From Maritimibacter alkaliphilus (GTDB lineage: Bacteria; Pseudomonadota; Alphaproteobacteria; Rhodobacterales; Rhodobacteraceae), in contig NZ_JAHVIT010000003.1 in NCBI RefSeq assembly GCF_019801605.1, positions 186,001-250,000 of the forward strand: 64,000 nt of DNA, written 5' to 3'. The notes beneath the pieces are model-generated. The model searched no databases. It saw only the letters and a list, made by a program, of their open reading frames with translations, and was not told the DNA's origin. Shown one piece after another: positions 42,985-51,072 of this stretch; the first letter of the stretch is position 1, and every line of letters begins with the position of its first letter. A program made the position numbers and the translations under genes.

Positions 42985-43081
42985 GCCTGTCTCCCTTGTG
43001 CCGGCAATGCCCCTGCGGGTCTGGCCGGTCGGTTCTTGCCGGGCCCGTGCTGGCGGACCCGGATATTGCACTGCGTCCGGC

Positions 43082-44542
43082 TCAGATACCGGCGGGAATG
43101 TTCAGCGGATCGCGCTGGACCGAGCGGGGCGAGTTCAGCTCCTTCCACTTCGACAGCGCCTTGTGCGCCGAGGGGAAGGCCGGACGCGGCACGAAACGGC
43201 CCCGGCCCGGCTGCGGTTGCGAGTTCTGGCCCCAGGCCCAGATCACCTCGCCCCGCGAGAGGGTGAAGCGCGCCTGCGCCGAGACCTCCATGCCCTCGAA
43301 GACGTTGTAATCGAGGATCGAATGGTGGTTCGAGGCCGAGATCGTCTTGGTGATCTTCGGGTCCCAGACCACGATATCCGCATCCGCGCCTTCGACGATC
43401 GCGCCCTTCTTGGGATAGATGTTCAGGATCTTCGCCACGTTGGTCGAGGTGACGGCGACGAATTCCTCGGGCGTCAGGCGGCCAGTCTCGACGCCCCGGG
43501 TCCAGAGCACGGCGAGGCGCTCTTCCAGCCCGTTGGTGCCATTGGGGATCTTGGTGAAATCGTCGAGCCCCATCATCTTCTGCTTCGAGGAGAAGGCCGC
43601 GTGGTCGGTGGCCACCACCTGCAGCGAACCCGACTGGAGGCCGGCCCAGAGACCGTCCTGATGCTCCTTGCCGCGGAACGGCGGCGACATCACCCGGCGG
43701 GCGGAATGCAGCCAGTCCTCGCTCAGGTACTCGTCATCATCCAGCGTCAGGAACTGCGCCAGCGGCTCGCCGTAGACGCGCATCCCCTTCTGGCGCGCGC
43801 GCCGGATCGCCTCATGCGCCTGCTCGCAGGAGACATGCACGATATAGAGCGGCACGCCCGCCGCATCGGCGATGGTGATCGCCCGGTTCGCGGCCTCGCC
43901 CTCGAACTCGGCGGGGCGCGAGCGCGCGTGCCATTCCGGCCCGGTCTTGCCCTCGGCGAGGAACTTCTTCTGCATCAGGTCCACGAGGTCGCCGTTCTCG
44001 GCATGGACCATGGGCAGCGCCCCCAGTTCCTTGCAGCGCGCGAAGGAGGCGAACATCTCGTCGTCCTCGATCATCAGGGCGCCCTTGTAGGCCATGAAGT
44101 GCTTGAAGGAGTTCACGCCCGCGTCCACGGCATCCTTCATCTCGGCAAAGATCTGTTCGTTCCAGCCGGTGATCGCCATGTGATAACCGATGTCGGAGCA
44201 GATCTGCGGCGCCGACTTGCGGTGCCACTCCTGGATCGCGTTCTTGATCGACCCGTCCTCGCCCGGCAGGCAGAAGTCGATTAGCATCGTGGTCCCGCCC
44301 ACGGCAGCGGCCCAGGTGCCGGTCTCGAAGGTCTCCGCCGCCGTGGTGCCCATGAAGGGCATCTCGAGGTGGGTATGCGGGTCGATCCCGCCCGGGATCA
44401 CGTAGGCGCCCGAGGCGTCGATATATTCATCGCCCTTCAGGTCCTCGCCGATCTCCTTGATGGTCTCGCCCTCGATCAGCACGTCCGCTGCGCGCTGCCG
44501 GTCCGCGGTCAGGACGATGCCGCCCTTGATCACCTTGCTCAT
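43082..44542 (-). CDS. hydA: Dihydropyrimidinase (D-hydantoinase)
   Basis: A 486-residue cyclic amidohydrolase. Zn ligands are HTH in GIDPHTHLEMP (His56, His58), carboxylated Lys153 in FKHFMAYKGA, His180 in MVHAEN, the His of VHVSCEQAH and Asp in VVATDHAAF. It hydrolyses 5,6-dihydrouracil/dihydrothymine to N-carbamoyl-beta-amino acids, the second step of reductive pyrimidine breakdown. The next step is encoded immediately upstream, and the importer follows. Dihydropyrimidine dehydrogenase (step one) is not in the window. Confidence 0.94.
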   Translation of the reverse strand: MSKVIKGGIVLTADRQRAADVLIEGETIKEIGEDLKGDEYIDASGAYVIPGGIDPHTHLEMPFMGTTAAETFETGTWAAAVGGTTMLIDFCLPGEDGSIKNAIQEWHRKSAPQICSDIGYHMAITGWNEQIFAEMKDAVDAGVNSFKHFMAYKGALMIEDDEMFASFARCKELGALPMVHAENGDLVDLMQKKFLAEGKTGPEWHARSRPAEFEGEAANRAITIADAAGVPLYIVHVSCEQAHEAIRRARQKGMRVYGEPLAQFLTLDDDEYLSEDWLHSARRVMSPPFRGKEHQDGLWAGLQSGSLQVVATDHAAFSSKQKMMGLDDFTKIPNGTNGLEERLAVLWTRGVETGRLTPEEFVAVTSTNVAKILNIYPKKGAIVEGADADIVVWDPKITKTISASNHHSILDYNVFEGMEVSAQARFTLSRGEVIWAWGQNSQPQPGRGRFVPRPAFPSAHKALSKWKELNSPRSVQRDPLNIPAGI

Positions 44543-44596
44543 CTCTTGTCTCCCTGATGTCCGCCGGGGCGTTTGCCGCCCCTGTCATCCACTGTT

Positions 44597-44645
44597 CCCA
44601 AATATCCCGGGGGGCCGCCGTCAGGCGGCGGGGGCAGAGCCCCCT
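44597..44645. repeat. GC palindromic intergenic repeat between hydA and the amidohydrolase gene
   Basis: The 114-bp gap contains CCCAAATATCCCGGGGGGCC, then GCCGCCGTCAGGCGGC (inverted) and GGGGGCAGAGCCCCC (inverted). The same composition (…AAATA/AAGTACT next to C/G runs and GGGGGC…GCCCCC stems) is found at 50810-50872, so it is a member of the same short repeat family. Confidence 0.55.
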
Positions 44646-44656
44646 CCCCCGAGGCC

Positions 44657-45907
44657 TCAGGCGGTGATCTCCGCCGTCTCGACCACCGCGTGCAGCAGCA
44701 CGTCGGCGCCCGCCGCGGCCCATTCCTTGCTGATCTCCTCGGCCTCGTTGTGGCTGAGCCCGCCCACGCAGGGGCACATGATCATCGTCGCCGGCGCCAC
44801 CTTGGCGGCCCAGCAGGCATCGTGCCCGGCGCCGGAAATGATGTCCATGTGACTGTGGCCCAGCGTTTCCGCGGCACTGCGCACCCGCGAGACGAGTTCG
44901 GGCGCGAAGGTCACCGGGTCGAAATGGCCGACAGGCTCGATCGCGCAGCCAACGCCCAGTTCCTCGCAGATCGCCGCCCCGCGGGTTTCGATCTCGGCCC
45001 GCATCCGGTCCAGCTTGGCCTGATCGGGGGTGCGGATGTCGACGGTGAAGACCACCTTGCCCGGCAACACGTTGCGCGAGTTCGGGGTGAACTTCATCTG
45101 GCCGACACCGCCCACGGCGCCGGGCTGGGCGGCCATGGCCACTTCCTGCACCATCTCGAGGATCCGCCCCATGGCGAGGCCCGCGTTCACCCGCATCTCC
45201 ATCGGGGTCGAGCCGGTGTGCGCTTCCTTCCCGGTCAGGGTGAACTCCAGCCACCACAGACCCTGACAATGGGTCACGACGCCGATGGATTTCTCCTCTG
45301 CCTCGAGGATCGGCCCCTGTTCGATATGGTATTCGAAATAGGCGTGCATCTTGCGCGCGCCGACCTCTTCGTCACCGACCCAGCCGATGCGCTTCAGCTC
45401 GTCACCGTAGGACGCGCCTTCGAGGTCGGTGCGCCCATAGGCATAGTCCATGTCGATCTCACCGGCGAAAACGCCCGAGGCCATCATCGCCGGGGCAAAA
45501 CGTGCCCCTTCCTCGTTCGCCCAGTTGGTGATGACGATGGGATGCTTGGTCTGGACTTCCAGGTCGTTGAGCGTGCGCACCAATTCCAGCGCGGCCAGCA
45601 CCCCCAGAACGCCATCGTATTTCCCGCCCGTGGGCTGGGTGTCGAGGTGGCTGCCCACGTAGACCGGCAGCGCGTCGGGGTCGGTGCCGGGGCGCGTCAT
45701 GAACATGGTGCCCATCTTGTCGACGCCCATGGTGCAGCCCGCGGCCTCGCACCATGTCTGGAACAGGGCGCGGCCCTCGGCATCCTCGTCGGTCAGGGTC
45801 TGGCGGTTGTTGCCGCCCGCGACACCGGGGCCGATCTTCGCCATCTCCATGAGGCTGTCCCACAGCCTGTCCGCATTGATCCTGAAATTCTCACCGGGAG
45901 CTGGCAT
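44657..45907 (-). CDS. Zn-dependent amidohydrolase: N-carbamoyl-beta-alanine amidohydrolase type
   Basis: A 416-residue M20-like hydrolase starting at ATG 45907 (AAGGA 5 nt upstream). Motifs are YVGSHLDTQPTGGKYDGVLG (metal His/Asp), WANEEGARFAP (catalytic Glu pair), EYHIEQGPILE, and SGAGHDACWAAKVAPATMI near the end. The family includes beta-ureidopropionase, L-carbamoylases and allantoate amidohydrolase. Beside dihydropyrimidinase and rutR, the third step of uracil/thymine breakdown (N-carbamoyl-beta-alanine to beta-alanine, CO2 and NH3) is the best reading. It is first in the RutR-controlled operon. Confidence 0.9.
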   Translation of the reverse strand: MPAPGENFRINADRLWDSLMEMAKIGPGVAGGNNRQTLTDEDAEGRALFQTWCEAAGCTMGVDKMGTMFMTRPGTDPDALPVYVGSHLDTQPTGGKYDGVLGVLAALELVRTLNDLEVQTKHPIVITNWANEEGARFAPAMMASGVFAGEIDMDYAYGRTDLEGASYGDELKRIGWVGDEEVGARKMHAYFEYHIEQGPILEAEEKSIGVVTHCQGLWWLEFTLTGKEAHTGSTPMEMRVNAGLAMGRILEMVQEVAMAAQPGAVGGVGQMKFTPNSRNVLPGKVVFTVDIRTPDQAKLDRMRAEIETRGAAICEELGVGCAIEPVGHFDPVTFAPELVSRVRSAAETLGHSHMDIISGAGHDACWAAKVAPATMIMCPCVGGLSHNEAEEISKEWAAAGADVLLHAVVETAEITA

Positions 45908-45966
45908 GATCGTCCTTCCTGTCGTTCCGGCCGGTCGCCCCCAAAAGGTACGCCGGCCTGTCGCAT

Positions 45967-45982
45967 TTGACCAAACGGTCAA
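45967..45982. promoter_or_regulatory. RutR operator between rutR and the pyrimidine operon
   Basis: TTGACCAAACGGTCAA is a 16-bp inverted repeat with 6-bp arms. It matches the published E. coli RutR consensus TTGACCAnnTGGTCAA at all but one fixed position. It lies 59 bp upstream of the amidohydrolase start and 163 bp upstream of rutR. Inferred: RutR represses this operon until uracil or thymine binds it, and may control its own gene as well. Confidence 0.82.
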
Positions 45983-46145
45983 AGTCACGCTATCAAAGGG
46001 CAGTAGCCAGTCAAGAAAATCGCCGCCGCGCCGGACGGAACGGTCCGACACCGGGGCAAGTGATCAATTTGTGATCAGTCTGGACAAGCCCCTCCCCGCC
46101 CGGAACAATTGCCCACATTAAGATTAGAAGACGAGACAAGTTTTC

Positions 46146-46766
46146 ATGAACCAAACCGCCGGCACCACGCGTATCCAGCGGCGCAATACAGCGGCCATCA
46201 CCGAAGCTGCCCTGGAAGTGTTTTCCGCCAATGGGTTCCGCGGCGCGACCGTCGACCAGATCGCCAAGGCGGCGGGCCTGTCGAAGCCCAACCTGCTGTA
46301 TTATTTCCCCTCCAAGGAGGCGATCCACCAGCACCTTCTGGCCACGCTGATGGACACATGGCTCGACCCGCTGCGCGAGATGGACCCGGAGGGCGATCCA
46401 CTGGAAGAAATCCTCGCCTACATCCGCCGCAAACTTGAGGCGAGCCGCGATTTTCCGCGCGAATCACGTCTTTTCGCCAATGAGATCGTGCAGGGCGCGC
46501 CGCATATCCTGCCCACGCTGGAGGGCGAGCTGAAGGATCTGGTGGACGAAAAAGCCAAGGTTTTGAGCAGATGGATGGAGGAAGGCCGCATTCAGCGGGT
46601 CCATCCCTACCACCTGATCTTCTCGATCTGGTCGCTTACGCAGCACTACGCGGATTTCGACGTGCAGGTGCGTGCGGTGCTCGGCAGCGGCGACACCGAC
46701 CCCTTCCCCGAGGCCGAGGATTACGTGATCACGCTCTTTACCCGGATGCTGGCGCTTAAACCTTAG
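46146..46766 (+). CDS. rutR: Pyrimidine-responsive TetR-family regulator RutR
   Basis: A 206-residue TetR regulator. The N-terminal HTH is at about 15-60 ([27 protein letters not shown]). The C-terminal part ([39 protein letters not shown]) carries the RutR-type ligand domain, including the Trp/His/Tyr block near residues 157-167. RutR binds uracil/thymine and releases DNA. It is divergent from the operon it should control, with a near-consensus operator between them. It converges with truA with 4-bp stop overlap. Confidence 0.92.
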   Translation: MNQTAGTTRIQRRNTAAITEAALEVFSANGFRGATVDQIAKAAGLSKPNLLYYFPSKEAIHQHLLATLMDTWLDPLREMDPEGDPLEEILAYIRRKLEASRDFPRESRLFANEIVQGAPHILPTLEGELKDLVDEKAKVLSRWMEEGRIQRVHPYHLIFSIWSLTQHYADFDVQVRAVLGSGDTDPFPEAEDYVITLFTRMLALKP

Positions 46767-47530
46767 GCAAAGGGATCGTCGGGGTAGCCCACTCCCGCAA
46801 GGTAAAGTCCGTGCGGCGGACACACCGGGCCGCAGCGGCTGCGGTCCGCCGCCTCAAGCGCGTCCTTCACTCTCTCCGGCGCCCATGAGCCCGCGCCGAC
46901 ACGCTCCAGCGTGCCGACGATGGAACGGACCTGGTTGTGCAGGAAGCTGCGCGCCCGCAGGCGGAAATGCAGCTCGGGCCCGCACTGGCCCTCGACCTCC
47001 TCGATGGTGATCTCGTCCAGCGTCTTCACCGGGCTGGCAGACTGGCAGATGGAACTGCGGAAGGTGGTGAAATCGTGATGCCCGATCAGGTGCGCCGCGC
47101 CCTCGCGCATCGCCTCGGCATCCAGTTGCTGCGCCACCTGCCACACCAGCCCGTCGATCAGCGTGGCCGGCGCGCGGCGCATCAGCAGCCGGAAGACATA
47201 CCGCCGCTCCATGGCCGAGAAACGGGCGTGCCAGTCCTCCGCCACCTCGGCGCAGGCCACGATGGCCACCGGCGAAGGCTTCAGGTGATAGTTCAGCGCC
47301 CCGGCCAGCTTGAACGGGTCCCAGTCCTTCTGCAGATCGCAATGGGCCACCTGCCCCGTGGCATGGACGCCCGCGTCGGTCCGCCCGGCGGCGGCAATCG
47401 TGTGCGGCCCCGGCTCCAGCTTCGCAAGCGCGGCCTCGATCGCCCCCTGCACCGAGGGCTGGTCGGCCTGCCTCTGCCATCCGGCAAAGGGCGCACCGTG
47501 GTATTCGACTTTCAGGGCATATCTGGGCAT
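46763..47530 (-). CDS. truA: tRNA pseudouridine(38-40) synthase TruA
   Basis: A 255-residue pseudouridine synthase. Catalytic Asp52 is in [14 protein letters not shown]. The start [19 protein letters not shown] and FHNQVRS-like [17 protein letters not shown] are diagnostic. It converts uridines 38-40 of tRNAs. Its stop overlaps that of rutR by 4 bp (convergent), and its start is 175 bp from the divergent ycjX gene. Confidence 0.95.
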   Translation of the reverse strand: MPRYALKVEYHGAPFAGWQRQADQPSVQGAIEAALAKLEPGPHTIAAAGRTDAGVHATGQVAHCDLQKDWDPFKLAGALNYHLKPSPVAIVACAEVAEDWHARFSAMERRYVFRLLMRRAPATLIDGLVWQVAQQLDAEAMREGAAHLIGHHDFTTFRSSICQSASPVKTLDEITIEEVEGQCGPELHFRLRARSFLHNQVRSIVGTLERVGAGSWAPERVKDALEAADRSRCGPVCPPHGLYLAGVGYPDDPFA

Positions 47531-47705
47531 GGCGCCCGATAGCGCGAAGCGGCCCTGCCCGGCAAGGGCCATGGCCCCCTGCGCCCCTCCCCGCCCCGGC
47601 CCCGCGCCCCTGCTGCGGGTCCTGACACTGGTCACACGCCCCGTGCGCCCCTATCTTGAGGTCAATGGACAGGACGGCAGGGTACGGCAAGTGGTGATCG
47701 GGGCA

Positions 47706-49106
47706 ATGGCCGAGGGCGTGAGCCGCTCGGTCGAGGCAGTGGGCGACCGGGTCTCGGAGACCTTCTTCGAGCCGGTGATCCGGCTGGGGGTCACGGGGCT
47801 TGCGCGCTCCGGCAAGACCGTCTTCATCACCTCGCTGGTGGCCAACCTGCTGGACCGCGGGCGGATGCCGCAGCTGGCCGCTGCCGGTGACGGGCGCATC
47901 GCCGCCGCCTACCTGCAACCACAGCCAGACGACACGCTGCCCCGTTTCGACTACGAGGCCCACATGGCCGCCCTGACGGGCGCCGAGCCGCACTGGCCAG
48001 ACAGCACCCGTACCGTCAGCCAGCTGCGCCTCTCCCTGAAGGTGCGCCCCACCGGCCTGCTCGGTGGCCTGTCCGGGCCGCGCACCGTGCATCTCGACAT
48101 CGTGGATTATCCCGGGGAATGGCTGCTCGACCTCGGCCTGCTGGAGAAATCCTACGCGGAGTGGTCGCAGGAGGCGCTGGACCGGATCGCCTCCCGCCCC
48201 GCGGCCGAGGCCTTCCTTGAGCAGGCCGCCCGGATGTCGGGCCGACGCGATTGGGAGGAGGCCGATGCGCAGGCCCTCGCCCGCGGGTTCACCGCCTACC
48301 TCGAAGGCGCGCGCAAGGCCGGGTTCTCCGACCTGACGCCGGGCCGGTTCCTGCTGCCGGGCGAGATGGAGGGCTCTCCGGTCCTGACCTTCGCGCCGCT
48401 GCCACCCGAAAGCGACGCCCCCCGCCGCGGGCTCTGGCGCGAGATGGAGCGGCGCTACGAGGCCTACAAGTCCAAGGTGGTGAAGCCCTTCTTCCGCGAT
48501 CACTTCGCCCGGATCGACCGGCAGGTGGTGCTGGTCGATGCGCTCGGCGCGATCCACAAGGGGCCACAGGCGGTCGAGGACCTGCGCCGCACCATGGCCG
48601 ACATCCTCGGGGCCTTCCGGCCCGGGCGGAACGCCTTCCTGACCCGCATCCTCATGGGCAAGCGGGTGGAGAAGATCCTCTTTGCCGCCACCAAGGCCGA
48701 TCACCTGCACCATTCCCAGCACGGCCGGTTGACCGGGATCATGCAGGCGCTGGTCCGCGATGCCGCCGACCGTGCGAATTTCGCGGGCGCGAAGACACAT
48801 GCCATGGCCATCGCCGCCCTGCGCGCCACGGTGGAAGAGACGATGACCCACGAGGGCGAAAGCCTCGACTGCGTGCGCGGGCGGCTGATGGAGACCGGCA
48901 AGCTGGCCGCGCTCTATCCCGGCGACCTCCCGGAGGACCCGGCGCGCCTGCTGAACCCGGCGCGGGCCGGCGAGGCGCAGTGGCTCGACGGGGATTACCA
49001 GATCATGGGCTTTGCCCCGGCGCCCCTGCGGCTGAAACCCGGCGAGGGACCGCCGCACATCCGCCTCGACCAGGCGGCGCAATTCCTGATCGGGGACCGG
49101 CTGTGA
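47706..49106 (+). CDS. ycjX: YcjX-family P-loop protein (DUF463)
   Basis: A 466-residue GTPase-like protein. The P-loop is GLARSGKTVF (31-40), with LDIVDYPGEWLLDL (switch/Walker B region) and VLVDALGAIHKG later; AATKADHLHH carries the base-recognition T/NKxD-like motif. The start at ATG 47706 is uncertain (GTG codons 4-5 triplets upstream are possible), but the length fits the family. In E. coli YcjX pairs with YcjF near the phage-shock genes; the function is unknown. The next two genes overlap by 4 bp each. Confidence 0.88.
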   Translation: MAEGVSRSVEAVGDRVSETFFEPVIRLGVTGLARSGKTVFITSLVANLLDRGRMPQLAAAGDGRIAAAYLQPQPDDTLPRFDYEAHMAALTGAEPHWPDSTRTVSQLRLSLKVRPTGLLGGLSGPRTVHLDIVDYPGEWLLDLGLLEKSYAEWSQEALDRIASRPAAEAFLEQAARMSGRRDWEEADAQALARGFTAYLEGARKAGFSDLTPGRFLLPGEMEGSPVLTFAPLPPESDAPRRGLWREMERRYEAYKSKVVKPFFRDHFARIDRQVVLVDALGAIHKGPQAVEDLRRTMADILGAFRPGRNAFLTRILMGKRVEKILFAATKADHLHHSQHGRLTGIMQALVRDAADRANFAGAKTHAMAIAALRATVEETMTHEGESLDCVRGRLMETGKLAALYPGDLPEDPARLLNPARAGEAQWLDGDYQIMGFAPAPLRLKPGEGPPHIRLDQAAQFLIGDRL

Positions 49107-49594
49107 CCCGCCCCGCGCGGCCGAAAGGCCCGCCCGAGGCCCTGCGGGCCGGTGCGCCGCGCCGCGCGCGGGTCTGGCATACGCCCGCGCTGACGCGGGT
49201 GCTGTGGTCCTTCACCCGTGCGACGCCCTGGCTGCCGCAGGTGCGCAGCCGCCGGACCGACCTGCGCGTCATGCATCGCATCGTGCGCGACGGCTGGGTG
49301 CGCCATATCCGCGACCGCCGCGGCGTGGTCGCCTTCATCGCGCGGCAGGGCGAGGTGATCCACGCGCTCTACGTCCATCCCCGCGCCCGCCGCCGGGGTC
49401 TGGGCGGGCGCCTGCTGGAGGAGGCCAAGCGCGAGAGCGACCGGCTGATCCTCTGGACGCTGGAGGCCAATGCCGCCGCGCGCGCCTTCTACACCGCCCA
49501 AGGTTTTACCGAGGCCGGACGCGGCATGGGCGAGGGCAACGACGAGGCCCTGCCCGACATCAAGATGGTCTGGACGAGGGAGGCGCAGGAATGA
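49103..49594 (+). CDS. GNAT N-acetyltransferase between ycjX and ycjF
   Basis: A 163-residue protein starting at GTG 49103 inside the ycjX stop (GTGA). The acetyl-CoA loop is LYVHPRARRRGLGGRLLEEAK (R-x-x-G-x-G pattern), followed by LWTLEANAAARAFYTAQGFTEAGRG. The basic N-terminal 45 residues are low-complexity (R/A/P) and may be an added segment. It is wedged in the ycjX-ycjF pair by two 4-bp overlaps, which suggests a real link to that system or a clade-specific insertion. Target unknown. Confidence 0.85.
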   Translation: MTRPARPKGPPEALRAGAPRRARVWHTPALTRVLWSFTRATPWLPQVRSRRTDLRVMHRIVRDGWVRHIRDRRGVVAFIARQGEVIHALYVHPRARRRGLGGRLLEEAKRESDRLILWTLEANAAARAFYTAQGFTEAGRGMGEGNDEALPDIKMVWTREAQE

Positions 49595-50643
49595 GCCCCG
49601 ACACGCGTGACGACAAGAGCGACGACGACAGGTCCCCGCGCGGGCCCCGCCGCGGGCCACGGCTTTTCGAACTGGACGAGGGCGAGGCCCGGCCCGGACC
49701 CGACAGCGCACCGCCGGTCCCCGATCCCGTGGCCCCCGCCCCCGAGGGCCGCGCGATGCAGACCGTCGCCACGCTGGCCGCACGCCGCCCCTCGCGGCTG
49801 GCGCGGTGGTTCTGGTCGCTGCTGGTCACGCTGATCGGTGTGGTGATCTCGGTCGCGGCCTGGAGCTTCGTCACCGGGCTGATCGCGCAGGTGCCCCTGC
49901 TGGGGCTCGCGGTGGCAGTGCTCTTTGCCGCCTTCGTGCTGGTGCTGCTGGCGATCGCCGTCAAGGAGATCGCCGCCTTCTCGCGCCTCGCGCGGATGGA
50001 CCGGCTGCACGAGGAGGCCGTGGCCACGCTGGCCGAGGCCGACCTCGGCCGCGCCCGCAAGCTGGTGAAGCAGCTCGAGGGGGTCTTTGGCCACCGGCCC
50101 GAGCTGACCCTCGCACGCGAGACCCTCGCCCGGCAGGGGCCGGAGCAGTTCGATGCCGCCGCCCTGCTGGGCCTGACCGAGGCACAGCTGATGGCCCCGC
50201 TCGACGCTGCCGCCCGGCGCGAGGTGGAGGCCGCGGCCCGGCAGGTCGCCACGGTGACCGCGCTGCTGCCGCTGGCACTGGCCGACGTGGTCACGGCGCT
50301 GACCGCGAACCTGCGGATGATCCGGCGCATTGCCGAGATCTATGGCGGGCGGTCGGGCACGCTGGGTTCGCTCCGGCTGACGCGGGCGGTGATGACACAC
50401 CTGGTGGCCACCGGCGCCGTGGCGGTGGGCGATGACCTGATCGGCTCGGTCGCGGGCGGGCACCTGCTGACGAAACTGTCGCGCCGCTTCGGCGAGGGCG
50501 TGGTGAACGGGGCGCTGACCGCCCGCGTGGGCATCGCCGCCATGGAGGTCTGCCGCCCCCTCCCCTTCGACCGGCTGCGCAAGCCGCGGGTGACGAACGT
50601 GCTGCAACGGGCGCTGACCGGGCTCTTCGACCGGGAGACCTGA
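49591..50643 (+). CDS. YcjF-family membrane protein (DUF697 / TIGR01620)
   Basis: A 350-residue protein. The first ~65 residues are hydrophilic and disordered-looking (D/R/P-rich), followed by two close transmembrane helices (about 73-97 and 100-122). The DUF697-type C-terminal domain includes VTALLPLALADVVTALTANLRMI and GRSGTLGSLRLTRAVMTHL. It is the usual partner of YcjX. The ATG overlaps the acetyltransferase stop. Function unknown; envelope stress has been proposed for the E. coli pair. Confidence 0.85.
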   Translation: MSPDTRDDKSDDDRSPRGPRRGPRLFELDEGEARPGPDSAPPVPDPVAPAPEGRAMQTVATLAARRPSRLARWFWSLLVTLIGVVISVAAWSFVTGLIAQVPLLGLAVAVLFAAFVLVLLAIAVKEIAAFSRLARMDRLHEEAVATLAEADLGRARKLVKQLEGVFGHRPELTLARETLARQGPEQFDAAALLGLTEAQLMAPLDAAARREVEAAARQVATVTALLPLALADVVTALTANLRMIRRIAEIYGGRSGTLGSLRLTRAVMTHLVATGAVAVGDDLIGSVAGGHLLTKLSRRFGEGVVNGALTARVGIAAMEVCRPLPFDRLRKPRVTNVLQRALTGLFDRET

Positions 50644-50654
50644 GGCAGGAGGGA

Positions 50655-50873
50655 CCAAGAATTTTCGAAAATTCTTGGGAAAATTCTTCGAAGAAATTTC
50701 GGGGCCGACGGAAAGGTCCGGGGCGCGGCCACGTCTGGGCCCCCGGAAAATTCGAATTTTCCGGACCGGACTTTTGAAAAAGTCCGTGCGGGCTGTCTGC
50801 GACAGCCCGGCGGGGGCGCTGCCCCCGCCCGCCTGCGGCGGGCGCCCCCGGAGTACTTGGGGAAAGATGAGGT
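50655..50873. repeat. Cluster of stacked palindromes after ycjF
   Basis: In order: a perfect 24-bp palindrome at 50655-50678 (half-site CCAAGAATTTTC); a TTCTTCGAAGAA core at 50684-50695; a perfect 22-bp palindrome at 50743-50764 (half-site CCGGAAAATTC); CGGACTTTTGAAAAAGTCCG at 50767-50786; GGGCTGTC-TGC-GACAGCCC at 50790-50808; GGGGGC-GCT-GCCCCC at about 50812-50826; and a final GC block ending AGTACTTGGGGAAAGATGAG (50852-50871). The last part matches the arms of the repeat at 41895. No gene is seen. They could form a multi-stem terminator, or be nested REP-like elements. Confidence 0.75.
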
Positions 50874-50935
50874 GCTGCGGCCATGTCCCCCGCTGGGTGC
50901 TGGACCATCGCAGGGGCTTTGCCTATAAGGCGCCC

Positions 50936-50986
50936 ATGACACGGATACCGGCGCTGATCATTCGAATTAGTCGCCCGGCGCTCTGA
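50936..50986 (+). CDS. Ile-rich leader peptide of ileS (16 codons)
   Basis: A 16-codon frame (MTRIPALIIRISRPAL) with AAGG 5 nt before the ATG. Four of 16 residues are isoleucine (ATA, ATC, ATT, ATT), against roughly one in twenty in typical proteins, and three of the codons are rare in this GC-rich DNA. It ends 86 bp before isoleucyl-tRNA synthetase, and its stop lies within the first of two hairpins. This is the expected form of a ribosome-mediated attenuator sensing charged tRNA-Ile, as pheM does for pheST. Not previously known to me for ileS. Confidence 0.55.
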   Translation: MTRIPALIIRISRPAL

Positions 50987-51044
50987 GACCTCGGAGCGGC
51001 CGGGACAAGGCGCATGGGCTGCCGCGCCGCCCTCATCCTCATTT
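50974..51044 (+). promoter_or_regulatory. Candidate attenuator hairpins in the ileS leader
   Basis: Hairpin 1 (50974-51004): CCCGG-C-GCTC pairs with GAGC-GG-CCGGG across the leader stop codon. Hairpin 2 (51009-51028): GGCGC pairs with GCGCC, followed by CCTCATCCTCATTTT (51031-51044). A ribosome stalled at Ile codons (about 50945-50968) would sit just before hairpin 1 and could favour an alternative fold. The T-tract after hairpin 2 is interrupted, so it may be a weak or Rho-assisted terminator. Confidence 0.4.
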
Positions 51045-51072
51045 TCCCAATTCGACGAAGGACAGACCATCC

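Noticed and set aside
50675-50986. A 103-residue protein reading through the palindromes into the ileS leader frame
   Set aside because: Its first 87 residues translate palindromic intergenic DNA; only the last 16 codons, with their own ribosome site, look meaningful.
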